64,000 bases of DNA from Streptomyces venezuelae (GCF_008642295.1 NZ_CP029190.1:5811501-5875500), one strand, 5' to 3'. Positions 33,090-41,343 are shown, counted from the stretch's first letter. Translations and numbers: made by a program. Notes: generated by a model from the sequence alone, not told the origin.

Positions 33090-34406
33090 ATGCACCCGAA
33101 GGACCCCGCAGGCCCCGCCGCCCGGCGTCGCCTGGGCCGCGGCCCGGGGGTGCCGGTGGCTGCGCCGGGCCGGCGGGAGGGTTTCCCCGACCCCGCCCCT
33201 TCCCGAAACCGGGGGGAGACCCCCGGACCCCCCGCCACCGGGGACGAAGCACCCGAGCACGAGCACCCCGCGCCGCTGGCCGGGCCCGCCGCAGCCGCTG
33301 CGCCGGGCGCCGCCGCGTTCCCGGCTCGCGCCTCGCAGGGCGGGGCCGCCGAGTCCGAGCAGCCCGCCGGGTCCGCAGGGCCGGGTGGCGCCGTTTCGGC
33401 CGGGCACCCTGCCGTCGTGCCGACCGCCCCCGTCGTGTCGGGCGCGCTGGCCGGCTCCGCCGTAACCGCTGCGTCGGGCGGCGCCGGGACCCCGGCCTCC
33501 GCCTCGCAAGGCGGCGGTGCTGCCGTGCCTGGCGCGCCGGCCGGGCCCGCTGCGCCAGGCGAAGCTGCGCCCGCCGGGGGTGGTGACGGGCGGTTTACCG
33601 TTCGGTTGGCGAACTTCGAGGGGCCGTTCGATCTGCTCCTGCAGCTCATCTCGCGGCACAGGCTCGATGTCACCGAAGTCGCCCTCTCCAAGGTCACCGA
33701 CGAGTTCATGGCGCACATCCGCGCCATGGGCGCCGACTGGGACCTCGACCAGACCACCGAGTTCCTCGTCGTCGCCGCCACCCTGCTCGACCTCAAGGCC
33801 GCCCGGCTGCTCCCCGCCGCCGAGGTCGAGGACGAGGCCGACCTCGCCCTTCTCGAGGCCCGGGACCTGCTCTTCGCGCGGCTGCTCCAGTACCGCGCGT
33901 ACAAACGGATCGCCGAGATCTTCGAGGAGCGGGCCGAGGCCGAAGGCAGGCGGTACCCGCGGACCGTGGGGCTCGAGCCCCACCACGCCGACCTGCTGCC
34001 CGACGTGGTCATCAGCATCGGCGCCGAGGGGTTCGCGCGGCTCGCCGTCAAGGCCATGCAGCCCAAGGCCAAGCCCCAGGTGTACGTGGACCACATCCAC
34101 GCCCCCCTGGTCAGCGTCCGCGAGCAGGCCGAGGTGGTCGTACGGATGCTCCGCGCCCGCGGTGAGGCGACCTTCGCCGAGCTGACCGAGGACGCGCCGG
34201 ACACCCTCACCGTGGTGGCGCGGTTCCTCGCCCTGCTGGAGCTCTACCGGGAGAAGGCCGTGGTCCTCGACCAGGTGGAGGCCCTGCAGGCGCTCACGGT
34301 GCGCTGGAGCGGCCCGGACGACGGTGCCGCAGCCGCGGCGGCGGTGACCGACGAGTTCGATGAGTTCGATGAGTTCGACCAGTTCGATGTGGAGGTGGCG
34401 GGGTGA
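33090..34406 (+). CDS. scpA: Segregation and condensation protein A
   Basis: This 438-residue kleisin subunit of the SMC-ScpAB condensin has its kleisin N-terminal domain at FTVRLANFEGPFDLLLQLIS (from about residue 168), followed by TTEFLVVAATLLDLKAARLLP and the C-terminal winged helix near the end. The first 165 residues are a disordered Pro/Ala/Gly-rich extension. ATG 33090 (MHPKDPAG) is chosen because Streptomyces ScpA proteins begin with a similar RRRLGRGPG segment; no Shine-Dalgarno is visible and a GTG is adjacent upstream. Its stop overlaps the scpB start. Confidence 0.92.
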   Translation: MHPKDPAGPAARRRLGRGPGVPVAAPGRREGFPDPAPSRNRGETPGPPATGDEAPEHEHPAPLAGPAAAAAPGAAAFPARASQGGAAESEQPAGSAGPGGAVSAGHPAVVPTAPVVSGALAGSAVTAASGGAGTPASASQGGGAAVPGAPAGPAAPGEAAPAGGGDGRFTVRLANFEGPFDLLLQLISRHRLDVTEVALSKVTDEFMAHIRAMGADWDLDQTTEFLVVAATLLDLKAARLLPAAEVEDEADLALLEARDLLFARLLQYRAYKRIAEIFEERAEAEGRRYPRTVGLEPHHADLLPDVVISIGAEGFARLAVKAMQPKAKPQVYVDHIHAPLVSVREQAEVVVRMLRARGEATFAELTEDAPDTLTVVARFLALLELYREKAVVLDQVEALQALTVRWSGPDDGAAAAAAVTDEFDEFDEFDQFDVEVAG

Positions 34407-35017
34407 CGGTCGACGGGTTGAAGCCGGCGCTGGAGGCCGTGCTGATGGTGGTGGACGAGCCCGCCACCGAGGCGCATCTCGCCAAGGTGCTCGACCGGAG
34501 TCCGCGCGACGTCGCCACGGCGCTCCGCGAGCTCGCCGACGAGTACGACGTCCAGCGCCGCGGCTTCGAGCTGCGGCTGGTCGCCGGCGGCTGGCGCTAC
34601 TACACCCGGGCGGAGTACGCCCCGGCGGTGGAGGCCTTCGTCCTGGACGGGCAGCAGGCCCGGCTCACCCAGGCCGCGCTGGAGACCCTCGCGGTGGTGG
34701 CGTACCGCCAGCCGGTGAGCCGCAGCCGGGTCTCGGCCGTACGCGGCGTGAACTGTGATGGGGTCATGCGGACCCTCCTCCAGCGCGGTCTGGTGGAGGA
34801 GGCGGGGACGGAACCCGAAACAGGTGCGATCCTGTACAGGACGACGAACTACTTTCTGGAGCGGATGGGCCTGCGCGGCCTGGACGAGCTCCCGGAGCTC
34901 GCGCCCTTCCTCCCCGAGGCGGACGCGATCGAAGCCGAGACGCAAGAAGGTGTGCCGTCGTTCGATCCGGACGCACCGGACACTGATGTAGACGACGACA
35001 AGACGACGGACATTTGA
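34403..35017 (+). CDS. scpB: Segregation and condensation protein B
   Basis: This 204-residue partner of ScpA is composed of two winged helices (LKPALEAVLMVVDEPATEAHLAKVL; LTQAALETLAVVAYRQPVSRSRVSAVRGVNCDG is split across the second). Then comes the conserved YRTTNYFLERMGLRGLDELP. The GTG start overlaps the scpA stop (GTGA), so synthesis is coupled. The C-terminal 25 residues are acidic. Confidence 0.96.
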   Translation: MTVDGLKPALEAVLMVVDEPATEAHLAKVLDRSPRDVATALRELADEYDVQRRGFELRLVAGGWRYYTRAEYAPAVEAFVLDGQQARLTQAALETLAVVAYRQPVSRSRVSAVRGVNCDGVMRTLLQRGLVEEAGTEPETGAILYRTTNYFLERMGLRGLDELPELAPFLPEADAIEAETQEGVPSFDPDAPDTDVDDDKTTDI

Positions 35018-36258
35018 TGCGAAGCAACGGCAACGGCGGCGGCAACAGGAACAGCGGCAGCGGCGGCGGTGGTGGCGGACGCGGTGACTCGCGTGGCGGC
35101 TCCCGCGGCGGCGGCTCCCGCAGCGGCGGTGGGTACCGCGGCTCCTCCTCCGGCGGCGGCTACCAGGGCGGCGGCTCCGGCTCGCGCGACCGCGACCGGG
35201 ACCGCGACCGGGACCAGGCGCCCCAGCGTCCCCGTAAGCCCCGTCCCGAGGAGCGTCGCTACGACGTGGGCCCCGAGGGCGAGCGCAGCGGTCGCTCGGG
35301 CCCCAAGGCGGGCGGCGGCGGTGCGCGCGGCGCGGCGGCCCGCGGTGGCGCCAAGGGCGGCCCGAAGAGCTCCAAGACCCCCGGCATCGGCGGGGCCGGC
35401 GGCCCGCGCCGCGGCCCGGGCAGCCGCAGCGGCCAGTCCCGCCCCCGCGAGCTGGACGCGCGGATCGAGGAGCGCGTGCGCGACCGGTACGCCGACAAGC
35501 CCGTGATCAAGACCCCGAAGACCTTCCCGGGCGCCGAGCAGGAGGGTGAGCGCCTGCAGAAGGTGCTCGCCCGGGCCGGCATGGGCTCGCGCCGTGCGTG
35601 CGAGGAGCTCATCGAGCAGGCGCGTGTCGAGGTCAACGGCCAGATCGTGCTGGAGCAGGGCAAGCGCGTCCTGCCGAAGGACGAGATCAAGGTGGACGGC
35701 CTGACCGTCGCCACCCAGTCGTACCTGTTCTTCGCGCTGAACAAGCCGGCCGGTGTGGTCTCCACCATGGAGGACCCGGACGGCCGCCAGTGCCTGGGCG
35801 ACTACGTCACCAACCGCGAGACGCGGCTCTTCCACGTCGGCCGGCTCGACACCGAGACCGAGGGCATCATCCTCCTCACCAACCACGGTGAGCTGGCCCA
35901 CCGCCTCACGCACCCGAAGTACGGCGTGAAGAAGACCTACGTCGCCGCGATCACCGGCCCGCTGCCGCGGGACATCGGCAAGCGACTCAAGGACGGCATC
36001 GAGCTGGAGGACGGGTACGCCCGCGCCGACCACTTCCGCGTCGTCGACCAGGTCGGCAAGAACTACCTGGTCGAGGTGACCCTCCACGAGGGCCGCAAGC
36101 ACATCGTGCGCCGGATGCTGGCCGAGGCCGGCTTCCCCGTGGAGAAGCTGGTCCGCACCTCCTTCGGCCCGATCGAGCTCGGCGACCAGAAGTCGGGCTG
36201 GCTGCGCCGGCTGACCAACACCGAGGTCGGCATGCTGATGGGCGAGGTCGGCCTGTAG
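35017..36258 (+). CDS. rluB: Ribosomal large-subunit pseudouridine synthase B-like protein
   Basis: This 413-residue protein of the RsuA/RluB/RluE family has an N-terminal 150-residue Gly/Arg/Ser-rich tail that is disordered and RGG-like, then an S4 domain (RLQKVLARAGMGSRRACEEL) and the synthase domain with the catalytic Asp in GRLDTETEGIILLTNHG. ATG 35017 overlaps the scpB stop (TGATG). It should isomerise a 23S rRNA uridine. A strong terminator follows. The gene order scpA-scpB-rluB is widely conserved. Confidence 0.94.
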   Translation: MRSNGNGGGNRNSGSGGGGGGRGDSRGGSRGGGSRSGGGYRGSSSGGGYQGGGSGSRDRDRDRDRDQAPQRPRKPRPEERRYDVGPEGERSGRSGPKAGGGGARGAAARGGAKGGPKSSKTPGIGGAGGPRRGPGSRSGQSRPRELDARIEERVRDRYADKPVIKTPKTFPGAEQEGERLQKVLARAGMGSRRACEELIEQARVEVNGQIVLEQGKRVLPKDEIKVDGLTVATQSYLFFALNKPAGVVSTMEDPDGRQCLGDYVTNRETRLFHVGRLDTETEGIILLTNHGELAHRLTHPKYGVKKTYVAAITGPLPRDIGKRLKDGIELEDGYARADHFRVVDQVGKNYLVEVTLHEGRKHIVRRMLAEAGFPVEKLVRTSFGPIELGDQKSGWLRRLTNTEVGMLMGEVGL

Positions 36259-36290
36259 TGCCGTAGCTCCTCCCCCTGCCGGTTCCCGCG

Positions 36291-36326
36291 AAGCCCGCGG
36301 CGCCCTCGAGGCGCCGCGGGCTTTTG
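36291..36326 (+). terminator. scpAB-rluB operon terminator
   Basis: AAGCCCGCGGCGCC pairs with GGCGCCGCGGGCTT around the loop CTCGA (36291-36323), followed by TT. It lies 33 bases after the rluB stop. Confidence 0.9.
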
Positions 36327-36350
36327 CCTTGCCCGGGACACCCGCCGCTG

Positions 36351-36373
36351 TTTATAGTCTTCCTGACCATAAA
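36351..36373 (+). promoter_or_regulatory. Palindromic operator candidate for the NrtR-like regulator
   Basis: TTTATAGTC-n5-GACCATAAA is a 9-bp inverted repeat with one mismatch, very AT-rich for this genome, in the promoter region of the Nudix-winged-helix regulator. NrtR proteins are autoregulators of NAD-related operons, so this is the natural operator. The leader from here to ATG 36537 is about 160 bases. Confidence 0.65.
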
Positions 36374-36536
36374 GGGGGGGGCTGGCTGTGCGCCGGACGT
36401 TTTCATGGACCTGGACCCACGGGGGTGGACCAGGACCCGTCGGACCCGTCGGACCGGTCAGGGCCTTGCCGTTGCGCCGCACCTCGCGCACCGGCAGGGC
36501 ATCGGTGCCCGGCCGGCCCCCCACCGGGGCGGTGGC

Positions 36537-37280
36537 ATGAGCGCCGGGCCCGCGTACGATCCGTCCGCCTTCGAGCCCTTCGCGGTGACCGTCGATCTGG
36601 CGGTGTTCACCGTGCGCGGCGGCGCCCTGAACGTCCTGCTGATCCGGCGCGGCCAGGAGCCGTACGAAGGCGCCTGGGCGCTGCCGGGCGGCTTCGTACT
36701 GCCGCGGGAATCCGCCGAGACCGCCGCCCGGCGGGAGCTCGCCGAGGAGACCGGCCTGGCCGGGGCCGTGGTGGCCGGGCTGCACCTGGAGCAGCTGCGC
36801 ACCTACAGCGAGCCGGACCGGGACCCGCGGATGCGGGTGGTGTCGGTGGCCTTCACCGCGCTGGTGCCGGACATGCCGGAGCCGGCCGCGGAGGGCGGCG
36901 GGGACGCGGCGCAGGCCCGCTGGGTCCCGGTGGACGAGGCGGCGGGGGCTGCGGCTCTGGCCTTCGACCACGACGCGATCCTGGCGGACGCCCGCTCCCG
37001 GGTCGGCGCCAAACTCGAGTACACCTGCCTGGCCACCGCCTTCTGCCCGCCCGAGTTCACCCTGGGCGAGCTCCAGGCCGTCTACGAGACCGTCTGGTCC
37101 ACCCCGCTCGACCGGCCGAACTTCCGCCGCAAGGTGCTCGCCACGCCGGGCTTCGTCGAGCCGGTGCCGGGTGCGGCCCGGCTGACCGGCGGCCGGGGCA
37201 AGCCCGCCGCGCTCTACCGGGCGGGCTCCGCGACCGCCCTCCACCCACCGCTGCTCCGCCCGGAAGGACACCCGAGATGA
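36537..37280 (+). CDS. NrtR-like Nudix-winged-helix transcriptional regulator
   Basis: This 247-residue protein has an N-terminal Nudix domain (FAVTVDLAVFTVRGGALNVLL; box GGFVLPRESAETAARRELAEETGL) and a C-terminal winged helix (FTLGELQAVYETVWSTPLDRPNFRRKVLATPGF), the NrtR architecture. NrtR family repressors sense ADP-ribose and control NAD synthesis or ADP-ribose use. The Nudix box is nearly complete (G-x5-E-x7-R-E-x2-E-E), so hydrolysis is not excluded. ATG 36537 (MSAGPAYDPSAF) matches the usual family N-terminus; the frame is open further upstream. Its stop overlaps the ADP-ribosylglycohydrolase start. Confidence 0.88.
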   Translation: MSAGPAYDPSAFEPFAVTVDLAVFTVRGGALNVLLIRRGQEPYEGAWALPGGFVLPRESAETAARRELAEETGLAGAVVAGLHLEQLRTYSEPDRDPRMRVVSVAFTALVPDMPEPAAEGGGDAAQARWVPVDEAAGAAALAFDHDAILADARSRVGAKLEYTCLATAFCPPEFTLGELQAVYETVWSTPLDRPNFRRKVLATPGFVEPVPGAARLTGGRGKPAALYRAGSATALHPPLLRPEGHPR

Positions 37281-38296
37281 CGACCCCGACCAAGCGTGCC
37301 GCCACCGGCGCCATGATCGGCCTGGCGCTGGGCGATGCGCTGGGCTTCCCGACCGAGTTCAACGACGTCCCGTCGATCCTCGCCAAGTCAGGCCCCTGGC
37401 GGGAGATGCGGCTGCCGAGCCCGGCGATCGTCACGGACGACACCCAGATGACGCTGGCCCTGGCCCGGGGCATCCGGACGGCCCTGGAGCAGGGCCGGAT
37501 CGACCCGCTCCGGCTGGCCCGGCCGGTCCGGGAGGAGTTCGTCGACTGGTACCACTCCCCGGAGAACAACCGGGCGCCCGGCAACACCTGCCTGCGGGCG
37601 TGCAGTCTGCTGAACGACCCGGAGCGGGACTGGCGGGACGCCAGCCAGACCGGCTCCAAGGGCTGCGGGGCGAACATGCGGGTGGTGCCGGTGGGTCTGG
37701 TGCCGGGCTGGACCGAGGACGAGCGGGCGGGCGTGGCCCAGCTCCAGTCGGCGCTGACCCACGGTCACCCGACCGCGCTGGCCGCCTCCGACCTCACGGC
37801 GCACGCCGTGTACCTGCTCGCGCAGGGGGTGGAGGTGACGGGGCTGGTCGGCCGGCTGCGCTCGTACGCCCTGCGCCACCGGACCCGCTATCACGAGGCC
37901 TGGCTGGGCGACCTGTGGATGCGTACCGCCTCCGACGCCTCCCCGGAGTCCTTCATCGCCCGCGGCTGGGACGACTGCCTGGCCGTCCTGGACCGGCTGG
38001 CAGCGGCCCTGCGCGACCCGTCCCCGGAACTGGACCCCTGCCTGGCCACCGGCGAGGGCTGGATCGCGGAGGAGGCCCTGGCCACCGCCCTGCACTGCTT
38101 CCTCCTCTTCCCCTCGGCCCCCCTGACGGCCCTCCGCCGGGCCGCCTGCACGGCGGGCGACTCGGACTCGATCGCCTGCCTGACCGGCGCCTTCGCCGGC
38201 GCCCACCTGGGCGCGGACATCTGGCCCCGCGACTGGGAGGGCCGCATCGAATACCGGGACGAACTCCTGACGTTCGGCGCGCTCTGGGATGCTTGA
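37277..38296 (+). CDS. ADP-ribosylglycohydrolase family protein
   Basis: This 339-residue DraG/ARH-type enzyme has its di-metal ligands in place: GLALGDALG near the N-terminus, VTDDTQMTLALARG, GCGANMRVVPVGL, and the C-terminal AGDSDSIACLTGAFAGA. It should remove ADP-ribose from a protein or nucleic acid, or hydrolyse a related N/O-glycosidic bond. ATG overlaps the NrtR-like stop (ATGA), and the nucleotidyltransferase gene begins 4 bases after its stop, so the three form one tightly coupled operon. The target cannot be read. Confidence 0.93.
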   Translation: MTTPTKRAATGAMIGLALGDALGFPTEFNDVPSILAKSGPWREMRLPSPAIVTDDTQMTLALARGIRTALEQGRIDPLRLARPVREEFVDWYHSPENNRAPGNTCLRACSLLNDPERDWRDASQTGSKGCGANMRVVPVGLVPGWTEDERAGVAQLQSALTHGHPTALAASDLTAHAVYLLAQGVEVTGLVGRLRSYALRHRTRYHEAWLGDLWMRTASDASPESFIARGWDDCLAVLDRLAAALRDPSPELDPCLATGEGWIAEEALATALHCFLLFPSAPLTALRRAACTAGDSDSIACLTGAFAGAHLGADIWPRDWEGRIEYRDELLTFGALWDA

Positions 38297-38299
38297 TCC

Positions 38300-39055
38300 A
38301 TGCTGGACGCGCTGACCATCGACCTGACCCCCGTGGTGGCCGAACAACCCGACCCTTTGCTCTTCGCGACGGTGTCGGGTGCCCACCTGTACGGATTCCC
38401 GTCCCGGGACTCGGACGTGGACCTCCGCGGCGTCCACCTGCTGCCCGCCGCCGCGCTGCTCGGCCTGCGCGAGCCGGAAGAGACGCGGACCCGGATGTGG
38501 GACCGCGACGGCGTGGAGATGGACCTGGTCACCCATGACGTGCGCAAGTTCGTCCGGCTGATGCTGCGGCCCAACGGGTACGTGCTGGAACAGCTGCTGT
38601 CCCCGCTCGTGGTGCACACCACCGATGCGCACGCGGAACTGGCCGCGCTCGCCCCCGGAGTGCTCACCTCCCATCACGCGCACCACTACCGGGGCTTCGC
38701 GAACACCCAGTGGCGGCTCTTCGAAAAGACGGCCGAGCTCAAGCCGCTTCTGTACGCCTTCCGGGCGCTGCTCACCGGGGTGCATCTGATGCGCTCGGGC
38801 GAGGTGCAGGCCGGGTTGCCGGAGCTGGCGTTGGTGGTGACCGAGGCGCCCGGGTATCTGGGGGAGCTGATCGAGGCCAAGGTGGCCGCCGAGCACGGGG
38901 CATGGGAGCAGCCCGGCAGGGAGCGGCTGGAGCGGGATTTCGGTGTACTGCACGAGGTCCTGGACGCGGCCCAGGGCGCGACGCGGCTGCCGGCCGCGCC
39001 GGCCGGGTACGACGGGCTCGACGACTTCGTCGTGCGGTGCCGGTCAGTGGGCTGA
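38300..39055 (+). CDS. RlaP-type nucleotidyltransferase, first copy
   Basis: This 251-residue protein of the Pol-beta nucleotidyltransferase superfamily most resembles the RNA-repair-associated group (RlaP, PF10127). The active-site strand reads SGAHLYGFPSRDSDVDLRGVHL with two metal carboxylates (DVD). A third acid is likely in MDLVTHDVRKFVRLML, followed by YVLEQLLSPLV. It is the last gene of the NrtR-like/ADP-ribosylglycohydrolase operon. It would add nucleotides to an RNA or another acceptor; the substrate is unknown. Its last 12 bases overlap the end of the opposite-strand second copy. Confidence 0.85.
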   Translation: MLDALTIDLTPVVAEQPDPLLFATVSGAHLYGFPSRDSDVDLRGVHLLPAAALLGLREPEETRTRMWDRDGVEMDLVTHDVRKFVRLMLRPNGYVLEQLLSPLVVHTTDAHAELAALAPGVLTSHHAHHYRGFANTQWRLFEKTAELKPLLYAFRALLTGVHLMRSGEVQAGLPELALVVTEAPGYLGELIEAKVAAEHGAWEQPGRERLERDFGVLHEVLDAAQGATRLPAAPAGYDGLDDFVVRCRSVG

Positions 39056-39724
39056 GGCGCGGCGGGTGCGGAGCAAGAAGTCCGCCACGCGGGGGTGGTC
39101 CGGGGCGGCCGGGAGGGGGGTGCGGTGGAGGGCCGCCTCGGTTTCGTCGGTCAGGCGGGTCATCCAGGCGTCGACCTCCTGCCAGCTGCGTTCGCCGCGG
39201 CGGACCGCCAGCAGGGCCTCGCGGTGCGGGCCCGCGTCGATCGTCAGGCGGCCGGTGCGGAGCAGGTCGCGGCAGGAGATCAGCAGGCGGAGCAGGTGCA
39301 TCGCGTGCTTCCAGCGCGGGGCGCCGTGGACGCGGACGTCGGCTTCCAGCTTGCCCCGCTGGGAGAGGGCGTAGCGGGTGAAGGTCTCGTGGGCGCGGCG
39401 GGAGAGGAACGCCTCGCGGAGCGAGAGGAGTTCCTCGCCCACCGGGGTCAGCCGGTCCACCAGCGGGGAGTGCAGGCACTCCAGGATGTTCGGGTTGGCC
39501 TTCAGGGCCAGTTCGAGGAACCGTTCCAGCTCCCAGGAGAACTGCTCCGGCAGCGGGCCGTCGACATGGGTCGGGGGCTTCTCGAAGCGCCAGAACAGCG
39601 GCGTCGGGGCGAGGTAGACACCGCGCCGGTCGGTGTCGCTCGCCTCCGTCGCCAGTCCGAACGACCGCGAACCCATCACGCATGCGTAGACGGTGTGGTC
39701 GGCGACGAGCGTCTGATCGTTCAT
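39044..39724 (-). CDS. RlaP-type nucleotidyltransferase, second copy
   Basis: This 226-residue protein is of the same family as the neighbour but diverged. The active site is VMGSRSFGLATEASDTDRRGVYL (GS, then DTD), and EQFSWELERFLELALKAN followed by ILECLHSPLV aligns with the corresponding segment of the first copy. ATG 39724 lacks a Shine-Dalgarno; TACGCT lies 6 bases upstream on this strand, so a leaderless mRNA is possible. It converges on the first copy with a 12-base tail overlap. Conserved carboxylates suggest both are active. Confidence 0.85.
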   Translation of the reverse strand: MNDQTLVADHTVYACVMGSRSFGLATEASDTDRRGVYLAPTPLFWRFEKPPTHVDGPLPEQFSWELERFLELALKANPNILECLHSPLVDRLTPVGEELLSLREAFLSRRAHETFTRYALSQRGKLEADVRVHGAPRWKHAMHLLRLLISCRDLLRTGRLTIDAGPHREALLAVRRGERSWQEVDAWMTRLTDETEAALHRTPLPAAPDHPRVADFLLRTRRASAH

Positions 39725-39752
39725 CGGGGGAGCGTAGGCGCAGGGGCGCGGG

Positions 39753-40178
39753 TTACGCGAGCGTGATTTCGTCACCCGAGACCGTGATCGTGCGGGGCGG
39801 CAGCGGCCGGGTGGCCGGGCCGTGCGCCACCGCGCCGTCCGACACCTTGAACTTGCTGCCGTGGCAGGGGCAGTCGATGGTGCCGTTCGCGACCTTGGCG
39901 ACCGTACAGCCCTGGTGCGTGCAGATCGCCGAGAAGGCCTTGAAGGTGCCCGCCTCGGGCTGGGTGACGACCACCTTCTCCTCCTTGAAGATCGTGCCGC
40001 CTCCCACCGGGACGTCCGCCTTCGTGGTCAGCGGCTTCCCGGTGGGCGGGGGCGTTGCGGGCTCGGTGCCGGGAGTGGGCTGCTTTGCCTCGCCGCAGGC
40101 GGTGAGCGCACCGCCTGCCAGGGCGGCGGCGCCCACCGCGAGAACCGTGCGGCGGGCCGTGCGGGTGGGGTCGCTCAT
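39753..40178 (-). CDS. Rieske [2Fe-2S] lipoprotein, Tat-type
   Basis: This 141-residue exported protein has a twin-arginine signal RTARRTVLAVG, a hydrophobic core and the lipobox-like LTACG. Then come a Pro/Thr linker and a Rieske domain with CTHQGC and CPCHGSKF, the four cluster ligands (Cys, His, Cys, His). GAGGAG lies 7 bases before ATG 40178. It is probably an electron carrier on the outer face of the membrane; it lacks the extra membrane helices of the bc1 Rieske subunit QcrA. The partner is unknown. Confidence 0.92.
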   Translation of the reverse strand: MSDPTRTARRTVLAVGAAALAGGALTACGEAKQPTPGTEPATPPPTGKPLTTKADVPVGGGTIFKEEKVVVTQPEAGTFKAFSAICTHQGCTVAKVANGTIDCPCHGSKFKVSDGAVAHGPATRPLPPRTITVSGDEITLA

Positions 40179-40271
40179 CGGGGTCTCCTCGGTCGCGTGG
40201 GGGGCGAGGAGCATCCTGGCCCGGCCGGGCGCCGGGCCGTGTCCGGCGCGCCGGGGAGGCCGGCCGCCGGC

Positions 40272-40613
40272 TCAGTCGCCCGGGTTCCAGGGAGCGAGTA
40301 CCGCCGGGCTGCCCGGCGTACGGACGACCTCCCAGATCCGCGCGACGGCCGCCCGGTCGACCGGGCCGTGCAGGTGCGGGTAGCGGGCGCCGGATTCACC
40401 CTCCCGGCGGACCTCCGAGGTCAGGGCCCGCTCGTCGAGCTCCACGGCGAGCAGGGTGCCCGGCGTGTCGCGGTAGTGGGCGTCCGCGATCGCGAGGGCG
40501 GTCGGGCGGTCCGCCGAACAGTGCACGAAGCCTTCGGAGTCGAGGGAGGGCGGGGCATAGGGCAGGTCCGGGTCCGCGGACCAGTCGGCGAGGGGGACCA
40601 CGTGGAAGATCAT
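40272..40613 (-). CDS. DUF952 family protein
   Basis: This 113-residue protein matches DUF952: FHVVPLADWSA near the start, GFVHCSADRPTALAIAD, LLAVELDERAL and ARYPHLHGPVD near the end. To my knowledge the family is grouped with the ADP-ribosyltransferase fold, though function is not established. I chose the ATG at 40611-40613 (MIFHVV) as the family start. It lies just after the Rieske gene and near the ADP-ribosylglycohydrolase operon, which makes an NAD-linked role worth testing. Confidence 0.85.
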   Translation of the reverse strand: MIFHVVPLADWSADPDLPYAPPSLDSEGFVHCSADRPTALAIADAHYRDTPGTLLAVELDERALTSEVRREGESGARYPHLHGPVDRAAVARIWEVVRTPGSPAVLAPWNPGD

Positions 40614-40747
40614 GCCGTTTGTTGTAGCGCACCCCGCCCCGGCGATCTCCGTCAAGTAGCGATATCCGGTGGTTCGAGGGAGATTGTCCGTGTCTTGAGC
40701 CGGGCCGGCCCCAGCCGCCGCCCGGCCCCTCTCCGAAAGGCACGACC

Positions 40748-41200
40748 ATGGCGGGAAATGACCTCGGCTCCCTTCTCGGCTCCCTCCTCGGCGGCAGCCA
40801 GGCCGGCCAGAGCGGCGGAGGCGGCGGGGGCAACATCCTCGGCGCCCTGCTCGGCCAGCTGATGGGCGGCGGAGCCGGCGGTGGTGCGGCCGGTGCGCAG
40901 GCCGCCGGGAACGGCAACCCGCTCGGCGGACTGCTGGACATGCTGACCAAGGCCGGGCTGACCGACCAGGCCCAGTCCTGGGTGGGCACCGGCGAGAACC
41001 AGCCGGTCAGCGGCGCGCAGATCAAGGAAGCACTGCCCGGCGACACCCTCCGGAAGGTCGCCGAGCAGACCGGCGTCAGTCCCGACCAGGCCGCCGACCA
41101 GATCGCCCAGACCCTCCCGCAGGCCGTGGACAAGCTGACCCCGACCGGGCAGGTGCCCACCGAATCGCTCGAGGACATCATCCGGAAGCAGAACCTCTGA
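40748..41200 (+). CDS. YidB/DUF937 family protein
   Basis: This 150-residue protein has Gly-rich repeats at the start (LGSLLGSLLGGSQAGQ, NILGALLGQLMGGG) and the YidB C-terminal domain (LLDMLTKAGLTDQAQSWVGTGENQPVSGAQI, then LRKVAEQTGVSPDQAADQI). Function is unknown; no signal peptide is seen. GAAAGG precedes ATG 40748. A terminator follows. Confidence 0.88.
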   Translation: MAGNDLGSLLGSLLGGSQAGQSGGGGGGNILGALLGQLMGGGAGGGAAGAQAAGNGNPLGGLLDMLTKAGLTDQAQSWVGTGENQPVSGAQIKEALPGDTLRKVAEQTGVSPDQAADQIAQTLPQAVDKLTPTGQVPTESLEDIIRKQNL

Positions 41201-41234
41201 CCGGTTCCGGCACGTCCGGCCGGTCCGGCAGTAC

Positions 41235-41280
41235 GGAAGGGCCCGGTGATCGTCTCGCAGGACGGTCACCGGGTCCTTCC
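41235..41280 (+). terminator. Terminator after the YidB-like gene
   Basis: A 15-bp stem with one G-U pair joins GGAAGGGCCCGGTGA (41235-41249) to 41266-41280 around a GC-rich loop, 35 bases after the stop codon. Confidence 0.8.
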
Positions 41281-41343
41281 GGTCGTACGGGATGACTACC
41301 CTGAGTGGCAGACCGCAGGACCGTCCATCGAGGAGCGCCCAGA

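Noticed and set aside
31934..34100. Long open frames on both strands across the repeat DNA before scpA
   Set aside because: Stop codons are rare at this GC content; translations are Pro/Arg/Gly-rich with no domain, and the minus-strand ones run antisense to scpA.
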